Positions 49,009-59,827 are shown, counted from the first letter of the stretch. The stretch is DNA of 64,000 bases from Tannerellaceae bacterium (GCA_031259845.1 JAIRKZ010000160.1:35571-99570); one strand, 5' to 3'. Notes: generated from the letters alone by a model not told the origin. Made by a program: numbers and translations.

Positions 49009-49036
49009 ATAAACCAACCTGTTTTTATTCTGTTAC
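49001..49036. promoter_or_regulatory. Candidate operator of the xylose operon
   Basis: An inverted repeat with arms GTAACAaAATAAA and TTTATTcTGTTAC (one mismatch) around a short spacer. The left arm covers the -33 box, so binding would block RNA polymerase. A further half-site-like TGTTAC occurs near 49070. Confidence 0.7.
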
Positions 49037-49188
49037 AACATTCTAATAATCTGTTTATTCATTATCTTACCTGTTACAATATCAAAATGCCTGATTAACT
49101 CCAAATGTCTATTAGCCGCTAAATTTGTTTATACAGAGCGCCGCATCTATATGTTCGCCACGTTTGCGTATCCCGTTTCTCGGAACCC

Positions 49189-49330
49189 TTACGATTCCTT
49201 CAAAATGACGTTTTGAGACTTTCGGAAGTGTTACGATTCCTCCAAAATGATTTTTTGAGACTTTCGGAAGTGTTACGATTCCTTCAAAATGATTTTTTGA
49301 GACTTTCGGAAGTGTTACGACTCCTGTGAT
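49189..49330. repeat. 42-bp tandem repeat, about 3.3 copies
   Basis: TTACGATTCCTTCAAAATGA starts at 49189, 49231 and 49273, with a partial TTACGACTCCT at 49315, exactly 42 bp apart. Each unit also has ATTTTTTGAGACTTTCGGAA. The two halves are weakly alike (GATTCCTTC..AATG and GAGACTTTC..AAGTG), so the ancestral unit may be 21 bp. It lies between the xylose promoter region and the terminator of the next operon; no gene is visible in 49040-49413. Confidence 0.85.
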
Positions 49331-49334
49331 ATGC

Positions 49335-49375
49335 AAAAAGGGGGCGGGCCGCTTTTGGATGCGGGCCCGCCCCCT
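49335..49375 (-). terminator. Strong intrinsic terminator of the second SusCD operon
   Basis: A very GC-rich stem (AGGGGGCGGGCCGC against GCGGGCCCGCCCCCT, one bulge) is followed by five T residues on the minus strand, 39 bp after the lipoprotein stop. Confidence 0.82.
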
Positions 49376-49413
49376 CTGCCGCGGGGTATGCCTTCCCTGG
49401 CGGGGCAGGTGCG

Positions 49414-50691
49414 TTATTGGGCGGTGAATATCCAGTACCAGCCGGCGCTTTCGTCTTTCTGCATGTTGGCAAGGGTTATTTTGTCGCCGTCTATCGAGAG
49501 TATCTGGTATTCGGTTACCGGGCCGTTGCCTTCGTTGAAGGCTATGCCGCACAGAATGGCTACGTCGGTAGTGCGCAGGGATGCTTTAGACCATCCTTCG
49601 GGGCCTCCTTTGGGGGCTGCTATGCTGAATTTTCCTTCGGCGGAGGTTCCGTCGTTGCGGTTTATCTTCAGCGTGCCGTTGCTGGTAAACACCATCGTGG
49701 CGCCTGTGCCTTCGCCGGGGGCCTGCCCGTTTACGTCGTCTGAGCTTAGTATCCACCAGCCCGGGGCGTTCACGTATACGGCATTGTTGCCCAATACGTT
49801 TTTGCCTGCGCCCCAGCCCCAGGTTTTTTCCGATCCTCCGGTGAGGGCTTCTACAAAGGGGGAGCCGTCGAAGGCGGTGTAGCCTTCGGGACGGAATATC
49901 CAGAAGTTGGCTTCGCCGTCGGGGTTGTCGGGCACGCCGTTGCCGGTTACGTTGGCCAGTATCAGGAGGTCGTCTTCCAGTTCGATGATATAGAAGTCGT
50001 AGGCTTCGCCCGCCTTATTGTTTACCGAATAGGCGTTCGGGATGGTGGCGCCTTTGAGCGAGAGGATGCCTTGCGACCAATTGCCTGCCTTTTTGGTAAG
50101 GTTAAAGGAGAAGGAGCCTTTTTGCTGTGTCCCGTCGCTCAGCGTTTTGGTAAAGATGGCTCCTCCATCTAAAGCAAAGGTGATGGAAGCGTCCCATTCG
50201 TTGAACTCGCCATATTCGGGGCCCCACCAGGTGGCCGCCTTGTCTCCTACGCCGCCGATGCCGTATGGATGGTTGTTGTCGGTAAAGGCGTCGAACACCC
50301 ATGTCTTCGAGCCGCTGCCGATGAATTTGTCCATGCCGGTTACTTCGTATATGATGGATTCTACGTTGACGGTAACCGTTCGGCTAATCGTAGAGCCATC
50401 GCCGTTGCGGCCGGTGAAGATTACCTCGATGTCGCCCACGGAGGTTACCAGCACTTCGTCGTATGCCTTGGCCGACGTCCCTACGCCATAGTCCCAGAAA
50501 GAAAGCGTCGGGCTGCGATTCTCCAATATCAGTTTATTAGACCTTACGCCATCCACTACTTCGGGCGTAACCGAAATATTCAGTTGTTCGGCCGTGATGG
50601 CGCCCGTCATTTCGTCTCTGCTTTCTACCGGGCTGCAGGCCGCCAGGAGCGCCAGGCCCGTTAAAAGAGTATACAGGATTGATTTGTTCAT
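49414..50691 (-). CDS. Exported lipoprotein of a SusCD locus, probable glycan-binding protein
   Basis: A 425-residue protein with a lipoprotein signal (lipobox LAAC, Cys19). Residues about 30-115 look like a PKD/Ig-type domain ('PTLSFWDYGVGTSAKAYDEVLV', 'VIFTGRNGDGSTISRTVTVNV'). The rest is a beta-rich, Trp/Gly-rich region with two similar modules ('GSGSKTWVFDAF...WWGPEYGEFNEW' and 'GSEKTWGWGAGKNV...GWWILSSDDV'). No catalytic motif is recognised. As the third gene after SusC and SusD it is probably a surface glycan-binding protein. It ends 39 bp before a strong terminator. Confidence 0.78.
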   Translation of the reverse strand: MNKSILYTLLTGLALLAACSPVESRDEMTGAITAEQLNISVTPEVVDGVRSNKLILENRSPTLSFWDYGVGTSAKAYDEVLVTSVGDIEVIFTGRNGDGSTISRTVTVNVESIIYEVTGMDKFIGSGSKTWVFDAFTDNNHPYGIGGVGDKAATWWGPEYGEFNEWDASITFALDGGAIFTKTLSDGTQQKGSFSFNLTKKAGNWSQGILSLKGATIPNAYSVNNKAGEAYDFYIIELEDDLLILANVTGNGVPDNPDGEANFWIFRPEGYTAFDGSPFVEALTGGSEKTWGWGAGKNVLGNNAVYVNAPGWWILSSDDVNGQAPGEGTGATMVFTSNGTLKINRNDGTSAEGKFSIAAPKGGPEGWSKASLRTTDVAILCGIAFNEGNGPVTEYQILSIDGDKITLANMQKDESAGWYWIFTAQ

Positions 50692-50724
50692 ATTGCTTGA
50701 TAGATTTTTATTGTTAAACGTTTA

Positions 50725-52446
50725 TTACCATCCCGGATATTCGGCCGGAGCATCTCCCCAGCCGGTCGTTTGCGTGAGTATGCCTTCCGACAGGTCTATT
50801 TCGGAAACGGGCAGGGGGAAGAAGCCTTTCGTTTCTTCATACCGCCTGGCATAGCCGCCGCCGAAAGCTTTCATAATGTCGGGCAGTCCCCTGTTATAAA
50901 TAGCCACTCCCTGTTGCCTGGCCAGCAGGGCGGCGGCATCGCCCCAGCGGCGGATGTCTGCCCAGCGGCGGCCTTCGAAGGCCAGTTCAAACCGCCTTTC
51001 GTTCTTGATGGCGTCCAGCGAATACGATTTGGGCGACAGGCCTGCGCGTGCGCGGATTTTATTCATCCCCTCGGCGTCTCCCTTCAGTTCGGATTGCATC
51101 AGCAGCACATCGGCAAAACGGATAACCGGTAAATCCTGCACGTGCCCGAGCTGGAAGTTATCGTCGTCGCGGCCCCATTGCAGGGTGGCAAAGGTGTTCT
51201 TTAACGTCCCTTCCCCGTCGTGCGCACGTACGCCTATGAACTTTTTCTGCCAGAAGCCGGCCTCTTCCACCTGCTTGTCTGCGCCGAAGATGAAGGCTTT
51301 ACTTTCTGTTGCCACATCCAGGATGGAGGCTTTGCGGCGGATGTCGCCCGGCTCGGCCTTTTCCCAGTCTGTCCACAGTACCGGGTTTACCGGGCCGGCG
51401 CCCCAACCCACGCCAAAGGGGAAGGTGTCTTCGCCGCCATTATCGGCGCGCAGGCCGAAATGGATCAGGTACTGGTTTGAATAGCCGGTAATGGTTCCCC
51501 AGTCTGCCATTTTCGAACATTTTACTACAAATACGTGTTCCTGGTTTTCCGCCCCGTCGAGTACCCACGTTTTGCCTGCATCTGCCAGGTCTTTCACAAA
51601 ATCATATTCCGGGGCGGTAAATTTATTGGAATAAGCCCATATCCTGCGGAAATCATCTATCAGTCCGTGCCCGCTGTTGGCAATGCAGTCGTCTGTCCAG
51701 GCAATCACTTCCGTCTTCGCCACGCTTCCGCTATTCTCGCCCAGCCCGTTGCCCAGCGGAAGCTCCGCTTTATTATAGAAGCCGGTATAAAACAGGAATA
51801 CGCGCGCCATCAGCGCTTCGGCCGCCCATTTGGTGGCATGGCCTGATTCTACCGTATTGTACCTTACGGCCGGAAGCAGGCTGATGGCCTGTTTCAAATC
51901 GAAGGCTATCTGCCCGTATACCAAATCGGCTTCCGTACGCGGAAGGTTCACCGGCTCGGTAGAAAGCGTCAGGGGTATTTCGCCAAACATTTCCGTTAAT
52001 TCATGCAGGAAGAAGGCGCGCAGGAAATGAACCTCGCCTTTGTATCTGTTCAGCGTAGCATTGTCTACATCGCAATTGTCGAGCGTTTCCAGGGCCGTAT
52101 TGGCGCGGTAAATGCCTTTATAACGGGCTTCCCAGAACGTTTTGAACATATCGGGTTCCGAGTTCATCAATTTATCGATGGCCTGCATTAATTTATCGTT
52201 CTCGCCCCCGCCGCCAAAGCGTTCGTCCGACGCCAATTCGGCTGCATAGAAATAAGACGTTTGCGGGTTAGAGACAGCCATACTCAGCGTAGAATAGATA
52301 CCCGTTACCATTTGGTCGGCGTCTTCGGCCGTCAGGGGGAAACTCGTTGTATCCTTTTTGGTAAGATTATTTGTATCCAGATAATCTTCACAGCTTAAAC
52401 ATAAGAATGTAGCTGCAACAAAATATACTATTTTTTTCATATCCAT
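50725..52446 (-). CDS. SusD/RagB-family outer-membrane lipoprotein
   Basis: A 573-residue SusD protein. Lipobox CLSC with Cys19 if the first ATG is used; the ATG two codons later is equally possible. 'AEDADQMVTGIYSTLSMAV' and 'GEVHFLRAFFLHELTEMFGEIPL' are typical early helices; 'VIRFADVLLMQSELKGD', 'RRFELAFEGRRWADIRRWGD' and the ending 'GWGDAPAEYPGW' are typical late segments. It starts 13 bp after the SusC gene, with which it forms the import complex. Confidence 0.95.
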   Translation of the reverse strand: MDMKKIVYFVAATFLCLSCEDYLDTNNLTKKDTTSFPLTAEDADQMVTGIYSTLSMAVSNPQTSYFYAAELASDERFGGGGENDKLMQAIDKLMNSEPDMFKTFWEARYKGIYRANTALETLDNCDVDNATLNRYKGEVHFLRAFFLHELTEMFGEIPLTLSTEPVNLPRTEADLVYGQIAFDLKQAISLLPAVRYNTVESGHATKWAAEALMARVFLFYTGFYNKAELPLGNGLGENSGSVAKTEVIAWTDDCIANSGHGLIDDFRRIWAYSNKFTAPEYDFVKDLADAGKTWVLDGAENQEHVFVVKCSKMADWGTITGYSNQYLIHFGLRADNGGEDTFPFGVGWGAGPVNPVLWTDWEKAEPGDIRRKASILDVATESKAFIFGADKQVEEAGFWQKKFIGVRAHDGEGTLKNTFATLQWGRDDDNFQLGHVQDLPVIRFADVLLMQSELKGDAEGMNKIRARAGLSPKSYSLDAIKNERRFELAFEGRRWADIRRWGDAAALLARQQGVAIYNRGLPDIMKAFGGGYARRYEETKGFFPLPVSEIDLSEGILTQTTGWGDAPAEYPGW

Positions 52447-52459
52447 TACTGTCTTTCTG

Positions 52460-55400
52460 TTAAAATTTAAGTTGTACGCCTACCAAATACGTACGCGGGC
52501 TTGGGTAGAATCCCAGGTCTATACCCCTCGACCAGGTATAATCGCCGTCGTTATCACTATAGTTATACCCTACTTCGGGGTCTAAACCGGAATAACCTGT
52601 AAGCGTAAACAGGTTCTGCGCCGATACATATACGCGGGCCTGCCCCAGCGGCATCCCGGGGAACAGGCGTTTGAAGTCGTATCCCAGCGTTACGTTCTGT
52701 ATTTTTATAAAATCGGCATCTTCTATGTATATATCTGAGATATACTGCCAGTTGGTGTGGCTGCCTGACGTTATACGGGGCAACTTATTGGAAGTCCCTT
52801 CCCCGTGCCAGCGTTCAAAGATATCGGTGGTATAATTCTGCAAAGGGCTGTCGGCAAACGAACGGTACGATTTGGCAATCTGCTGCCCGAAGCTGCCATA
52901 CGCCGTAGCCAGGAGGTCGAACCCCCGGTAGCCGAACGTAAGCGTTAAGCCGCCTCCAAAATCGGGGAACGGATTGCCTATCATTACCTTATCGGCGTCT
53001 GAAATGCTTTGATCAAGGTTTGTGTCGGCAAAAATGACGTCGCCCGGCTGTGCCGTATCCAATACGCCTTTGCCGGCCGCGCGGTAAGCGTTTATCTGTT
53101 CCTGGTTCTGGAATATGCCTTCGGTTTTGTATCCCCAGAAGAATCCGATGGGTTTGCCTGTTTCGGCGCGGAACATTTCGGTAGTCCCCTGGCTCAATAC
53201 GTTGGCCGGGCCGTGTATGATGCCTTCGCCGTTGGCAATACGGGTTACTTCGTTCTTAATCTGCGAGAAGTTCAGGCTGATTCCGTAGGAGAAATCGCCG
53301 ATATTGTCGTTCCAGTTCAGGCCCAGTTCAACGCCCTGGTTACGTATATCGCCTCCGTTGATATAAGGGGCGCCCGTTCCGTAAGAGGCCAATTGCGGCG
53401 CCCTTACGAGCCAGTCTTTCGTGTCTTTCCTGAACCAGTCGAAAACAATCCCCAGGCGCGAATTTAATATCCGGGCGTCTACCCCGATGTCGACAGACTG
53501 GGATGTTTCCCATGTTACGTCCGAGTTGGGCAGGATATCCGCATAGGCGCCTTGCGTGGGAGACTCTTTCGATTCGCCGAAATAATAAGCATTCCTGTTG
53601 TCCATCGCTATCGTAGCAAGGTATTGGAAATCGTCAATAGAGTTATTACCGTTTTGCCCCCAGCTTGGGCGAATCTTCAGGTAATCCAGCCAGCTATCCG
53701 TGAGAGGTTCCATAAACGCCTCATTGCTTACAATCCAGCCGGCCGATACGGAGGGGAAGTATCCCCAGCGTTTGCCGCGTGCAAACTTGGAAGAGCCGTC
53801 GGCGCGCAGCACTACCGTGGCCATGTAGGTTTCCTTGTAGTTGTAATCCATACGTCCGAAGAAAGAAACCATCCTGCCCATGCCCCACGGTTCGCCCTTG
53901 CGGGTTGTTATTTCATTGAAGCTTACCGGCGTTGTATTATCTATATACGCATACTTGAACAGTCCGGGATAGGAAGAGCGGTTGGCGGCCAATTCCAGGT
54001 TAACCCCCATGCCGGACTTAATCATTTCCTGGCCAAGCAGCAGGTTGAATGTATGCTCCTTGTTTATATCAAACGTATAATTGACGGTGTTGTTCCACAA
54101 TACGTCGTACCCGGCGCTGGCGCCCTGGCTTACGGCGTCTAATACCACGCTGGTAGTAGTAGACAATTCACGCTTTCCGTTGTAGTTGCGCCAAGCGCCG
54201 GCGCTTCTGTTATAAGCAAACGTAGAACGGAGGCGCAGGTTCTTTACCGGCTGTATTTCGATGTAAGCGCTCGAACGCAGGCCGTAATTCCTGCTATGGT
54301 TCAGCGAACGGCTTCCCAGCGCATAATCGGCGAGCGGGTTGCCTACCGAACCTTGCAGGTTCCAGCCCTCGTCCGATTTGTCTTTCTGGGTGTACCAGTC
54401 GCCTTCCGAATTATAAACCGGCAATAGCGGATTAGCGCCCAGCATATTATGGAAGTCGTTCCAGTAAATATTGCCAATCCCCTGCGAGCCGCTTCTCGAA
54501 TGATGGTTGAACGAGAGGGTTTCGCCTATCTTCAACACCTCCCTGTTTCCCACCTTTAATACCACATGGTCCGAATTAATACGCGCCGTGTAACGGGTAT
54601 AATCAGTAGCCGTGGGTTGCCCCAAAATACCTTCCTGGCTGGTATAAGAGAAACCCATTGAGAATTTCGACACCTCGTTTCCTCCTGTCAGGTTGATGGC
54701 GTGGTCTTGCTTCACAGCATCTTTGTTGAGAAACTCTTCCGCCCAGTTCGTGCCATTCCAGCTGCCATCCATCACCCTGTCATACAGATACCCCGGTATT
54801 TCATTTTCCCAATTATAAACGCCGTTCCCTTCATTGAAGCGCGTTTCATCCTGGATAGCCATATATTCCCGGGCATTCAGCAAAGCCGGCATCCGGTAAG
54901 GATTCTGAACGCCAAAGTGTCCGTCGTACGCGAGCTGAAGCTTTCCGGCTTTTCCCTGTTTGGTAGTAATCAGTATCACGCCATTGGCAGCGCGCGATCC
55001 ATAGATGGCGCTCGAAGCGGCGTCTTTCAATACATCGACCGATTCGATATCCGAAGGGTTCAGTAAATTGATATCGCCGCCGCTGATACCGTCTATCACA
55101 TACAAAGGCCTTGAATCTCCAATCGTACCGATACCGCGGATATTTACTTTAAAGCCTTCGCCCGGTTGCCCCGAGTTCTGTGTAATATTTACGCCGGGCG
55201 TCTGGCTTTGCAGGGCTGTTAATACCGAAGTGGCGCTTAATCGCTGAAGATCGTCTCCGCTAACCTGTATCGTAGCCCCGGTTACCAGTTTCTTTTTCTG
55301 TACGCCGTAGCCTACCACTACCACCTCATCCAACGATTGGGAGTCTTCTTTTAAAACCACATTATACAGGGTACGTCCGGCAGTTACGGTAAGCTGCTGG

Positions 55401-55687
55401 TTTAGATAACCTATATAAGAAAATTCAAGTTGCGAATTAACCGGAACCGTTAATTCAAAATTACCGTCAAAATCGGTAACCGTACCGTTTGTAGTCCCCC
55501 GTTGCACTACGTTTACCCCAATCAGGGGCAAACCATCCGCATCCGAAGTTACCACACCGGTTACCCTAACGCCCGTCTGCGCCATTGCCGCAAGACAATT
55601 AAGCGCCAGCAAGGCCGCAATAATTATAAGCCGGTAAAGCTTTAAGGGTAATTCCCGAAAAGAAAATGTACTACATCTTTCTTCCAT
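52460..55687 (-). CDS. SusC/RagA-family TonB-dependent transporter (no STN domain)
   Basis: A 1075-residue porin with a signal peptide (hydrophobic about 18-35, AMA-Q), a carboxypeptidase-D-like domain ('VTGVVTSDADGLPLIGVNVV'), the plug ('GYGVQKKKLVTGATIQVSG', 'DVLKDAASSAIYGSRAANGV') and a barrel ending '...TYLVGVQLKF'. It lacks the STN domain of the SusC at 3916-7347, so it should not signal to a FecR protein; control by an HTCS is a likely alternative. First gene of a three-gene operon with no enzyme. Confidence 0.95.
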   Translation of the reverse strand: MEERCSTFSFRELPLKLYRLIIIAALLALNCLAAMAQTGVRVTGVVTSDADGLPLIGVNVVQRGTTNGTVTDFDGNFELTVPVNSQLEFSYIGYLNQQLTVTAGRTLYNVVLKEDSQSLDEVVVVGYGVQKKKLVTGATIQVSGDDLQRLSATSVLTALQSQTPGVNITQNSGQPGEGFKVNIRGIGTIGDSRPLYVIDGISGGDINLLNPSDIESVDVLKDAASSAIYGSRAANGVILITTKQGKAGKLQLAYDGHFGVQNPYRMPALLNAREYMAIQDETRFNEGNGVYNWENEIPGYLYDRVMDGSWNGTNWAEEFLNKDAVKQDHAINLTGGNEVSKFSMGFSYTSQEGILGQPTATDYTRYTARINSDHVVLKVGNREVLKIGETLSFNHHSRSGSQGIGNIYWNDFHNMLGANPLLPVYNSEGDWYTQKDKSDEGWNLQGSVGNPLADYALGSRSLNHSRNYGLRSSAYIEIQPVKNLRLRSTFAYNRSAGAWRNYNGKRELSTTTSVVLDAVSQGASAGYDVLWNNTVNYTFDINKEHTFNLLLGQEMIKSGMGVNLELAANRSSYPGLFKYAYIDNTTPVSFNEITTRKGEPWGMGRMVSFFGRMDYNYKETYMATVVLRADGSSKFARGKRWGYFPSVSAGWIVSNEAFMEPLTDSWLDYLKIRPSWGQNGNNSIDDFQYLATIAMDNRNAYYFGESKESPTQGAYADILPNSDVTWETSQSVDIGVDARILNSRLGIVFDWFRKDTKDWLVRAPQLASYGTGAPYINGGDIRNQGVELGLNWNDNIGDFSYGISLNFSQIKNEVTRIANGEGIIHGPANVLSQGTTEMFRAETGKPIGFFWGYKTEGIFQNQEQINAYRAAGKGVLDTAQPGDVIFADTNLDQSISDADKVMIGNPFPDFGGGLTLTFGYRGFDLLATAYGSFGQQIAKSYRSFADSPLQNYTTDIFERWHGEGTSNKLPRITSGSHTNWQYISDIYIEDADFIKIQNVTLGYDFKRLFPGMPLGQARVYVSAQNLFTLTGYSGLDPEVGYNYSDNDGDYTWSRGIDLGFYPSPRTYLVGVQLKF

Positions 55688-55851
55688 AAAGAGTTGATTT
55701 AAGTTGATAAATTATTTAGCATTTACTATCATCAGTAAGGCTAACACACGCGTACAGCATTAGTAATATAAGGCCAACACGCTGCGTATAGCATTAACTC
55801 GCTAACAGTCACACATCAAAAATAGATATCCGCCGGGCAATTACAGGATAA

Positions 55852-55859
55852 CAAATGTA
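55852..55859 (-). promoter_or_regulatory. Candidate -7 box of the second SusCD operon
   Basis: The minus strand reads TACATTTG (TAnnTTTG), which would give a leader of about 160 nt. That leader holds an imperfect direct repeat (AAGGCTAACACACGCGTACA at 55737 and AAGGCCAACACGCTGCGTAT at 55770, 33 bp apart). The rest of the 375-bp gap holds only the yidC terminator. Confidence 0.5.
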
Positions 55860-56000
55860 AAGGAAAGGGGGCTGTTTTGTTGCTATCCGCAAAAGAATAT
55901 GTTTTTTTCTTTCAAAATTGTATCATTTGTTAAAACCCGGCAGGTAACATTTTATATCCTTTAAATAAAAAGGCGCTTTATACATCCGGTTAGCAGAAAA

Positions 56001-56038
56001 AAAGAAGGAGGGCGTTTATTACGAACGCCCTCTTCTTT
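56001..56038 (-). terminator. Intrinsic terminator of pyrG-yidC
   Basis: A 15-bp stem with one bulged G (AAAGAAGGAGGGCGTT / AACGCCCTCTTCTTT) is followed by a run of T on the minus strand, 25 bp after the yidC stop. Confidence 0.88.
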
Positions 56039-56062
56039 GTTAACACACACTATCGTATGTTC

Positions 56063-57970
56063 TTATTTCTTTCTATTCTTTTGCTGCTGCTGTTTCCTCA
56101 GCGTTTCCTGCTGTTGTCTCTGGGCTTCTTCCAGGCGCTTCATAAAGCCGGACTTCTTTGCCGGTTTCTTTTTGTTTGCTTCCAGTTTGGCCAATAGTTT
56201 TTCTTCATTAATAACGAAGCGGAAAGAGAGCGTTTGCGCAATGGATATTAATGTAGACACCAGGAAGTAATAACTTAATGCCGACGCGCTTTGGTTGAAG
56301 AAGAATAAGAACATCAACGGCATCATATACATCATCATCTTCATGCCCGGCATTTGCTGCTGGCCGGTATTGGTCATGTCCATATTAAACTTCGTATAGA
56401 CGATATTTACGGCTGTCATTAAAAGACAGAACAGGCTGAGATGATTTCCCAGGTAAGTGGATATAAGCGGTATCTGGGCGTCCCAATGAATCACGGCGTC
56501 GTAAGTAGACAAGTCGTGGGCCCATAAAAAGCTCTGCTGGCGAAGTTCGATAGCCGACGGGAATAAATTATACAGGGCTATCAAAATAGGGAATTGAAGC
56601 AGCATCGGCAAACAACCGGCCATCGGGCTTGCCCCGGCGCGGCTATATAACTCCATCGTTGCTTTCTGGCGTTCCATCGCTTTATCCTGCCCGGGGTATT
56701 TTTCGTTTATCGCTTCTACCTGCGGGCGCAGTACGCGCATCTTGGCCGAAGACATATACGATTTATAGGTGAGCGGGAATAAAACAAGCTTGACTATCAG
56801 CGTGAGCAGGAAAATAATCAATCCATAGCTGGTAAAGTATTTTCCTAAAAAGTCAAATATGGGAAGAATAAAATACTGGTTAATGATCCGCAAAAAGCTG
56901 AAACTCATAGGAACCAATTCTTCCAAATCCAGTTCCTGTCCGGCTTCCGCTCCCTTATCGTAGGCTTTGAGCAACGTATATTGATTCGGGCCTAAATAAT
57001 AGGTAAGCGAGGCAGGCTCTTCGCCTTTCAAATCGAAAGGAACGGATGCGATTGTTTTGAACCGTTTCAGGTAACCGGGCGTCGATACTAATTTTGAGTC
57101 TAACGTAGTGGCTTCAAAGCCATCCCGCGAAATCAGAACCGCAGCAAAGAACTTGTCTTTATAAGCTATCCACTTTAAACGGTTCGATACTTTCTCGCTC
57201 TGGTCTTTTCCTTCACTCAGTTTTTCTACATCATCGGCCAGGAATTTGTAATACAAAGCCGTATGCTGGTCTTCATATTTACGGCCTTTTTCCTGCTGGC
57301 GTATATCCTGTTCCCACGTTAAATCAAGCGTATTGACGCTTGGCGATAAAATGCCGTTCAGTCCATGTCCCTGTATCGTATATTGAAGCATATAATCGTT
57401 CGGTTCCAATGTATAGGCAAAGTCTAAATAAGAACCTTGGCCTATATTCAGGCGCATCGTTACACTGTTCGGATCATTTCCTTTTACCGGGGTAAAAAAC
57501 ATATCGGCCGTATTTACCACGCGGTTTGTGGCTGTCACCAATGTAAAGTCAAGCTTCGATTCTTTTCCCTGGAAAAGGATGAGCGGCAGGGAATCGTGCG
57601 TTACGTATTCTTTCAACCGCGCATATTCCAAACGGCCCCCTTTGGTGGAGATACGTACTTCCAGCAAATCATTTTCGAGGGTAACGGTTTCTTCTTCGCC
57701 TTCCATCACCCCGGCAAACACGCCATAAGTATGCTGCAACTGAACGTTTTTAGCAGAGTCGGGAAGATGCTGCAATGAATCGTCTTCTTCAAGCGCTGCC
57801 TGTTGTTCCTGTATCTGTTGTTCCACCTGCCGTATGTATTCAACCCGGGCGATTGAATCCTGGTAACGGCGCTGCGCTTCTACTTGTTCGGGCGAGGGCT
57901 GGTTCAGCCACGTAAATGCAAACAGGACTACGCCTATCAAAAGGAATCCTATTACTGTGTTTTTATCCAT
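56063..57970 (-). CDS. yidC: Membrane protein insertase YidC
   Basis: A 635-residue inner-membrane insertase. It has an N-terminal membrane anchor ('VIGFLLIGVVLFAFTWLNQP'), a large periplasmic domain (about 30-345), then the conserved hydrophobic core of five helices ('FFTSYGLIIFLLTLIVKLVLF'-type helix after 'LGKYFTSYG', 'ASPMAGCLPMLLQFPILIAL', 'QMPGMKMMMYMMPLMFLFFF') and a basic C-terminal tail that may contact the ribosome. It follows pyrG by 10 bp and ends before a strong terminator. Confidence 0.97.
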   Translation of the reverse strand: MDKNTVIGFLLIGVVLFAFTWLNQPSPEQVEAQRRYQDSIARVEYIRQVEQQIQEQQAALEEDDSLQHLPDSAKNVQLQHTYGVFAGVMEGEEETVTLENDLLEVRISTKGGRLEYARLKEYVTHDSLPLILFQGKESKLDFTLVTATNRVVNTADMFFTPVKGNDPNSVTMRLNIGQGSYLDFAYTLEPNDYMLQYTIQGHGLNGILSPSVNTLDLTWEQDIRQQEKGRKYEDQHTALYYKFLADDVEKLSEGKDQSEKVSNRLKWIAYKDKFFAAVLISRDGFEATTLDSKLVSTPGYLKRFKTIASVPFDLKGEEPASLTYYLGPNQYTLLKAYDKGAEAGQELDLEELVPMSFSFLRIINQYFILPIFDFLGKYFTSYGLIIFLLTLIVKLVLFPLTYKSYMSSAKMRVLRPQVEAINEKYPGQDKAMERQKATMELYSRAGASPMAGCLPMLLQFPILIALYNLFPSAIELRQQSFLWAHDLSTYDAVIHWDAQIPLISTYLGNHLSLFCLLMTAVNIVYTKFNMDMTNTGQQQMPGMKMMMYMMPLMFLFFFNQSASALSYYFLVSTLISIAQTLSFRFVINEEKLLAKLEANKKKPAKKSGFMKRLEEAQRQQQETLRKQQQQKNRKK

Positions 57971-57980
57971 TTATTCGATG

Positions 57981-59603
<1,623 letters not shown>

Positions 59604-59640
59604 TTATCAGAAAACAACATGCTCTGTTTTTATGAAAATG

Positions 59641-59648
59641 CAAAGTTA
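59641..59648 (-). promoter_or_regulatory. Candidate -7 box of pyrG-yidC
   Basis: The minus strand reads TAACTTTG (TAnnTTTG), 55 bp before the pyrG ATG, as at panB. Confidence 0.55.
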
Positions 59649-59772
59649 GTTATTTTCGCTAACAGTCATTATGCGGCGGCTGACAATTTTTGTTATAATG
59701 CTTTCACAAACATACTGGAAGAAAAATAAAAATATCCCTACTTATAGGGTTAAATTGAAGGGTTGGGCGTTC

Positions 59773-59780
59773 TATCTTTG
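59773..59780 (+). promoter_or_regulatory. Candidate -7 box of the cysteine-rich peptide cassette
   Basis: TATCTTTG matches TAnnTTTG, 47 bp before the precursor ATG. Between them a 10-codon ORF (59809-59841) overlaps the precursor start in another frame. Confidence 0.6.
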
Positions 59781-59827
59781 TTATTACCGGAACAGGATTC
59801 AAGCAATAATGAAAAAGATTAAAAAAG

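Noticed and set aside
49112-49552. 146-residue minus-strand ORF with a 14-residue repeat
   Set aside because: It overlaps the end of the lipoprotein gene in another frame, crosses a strong terminator, and its repeat part is the 42-bp DNA repeat.
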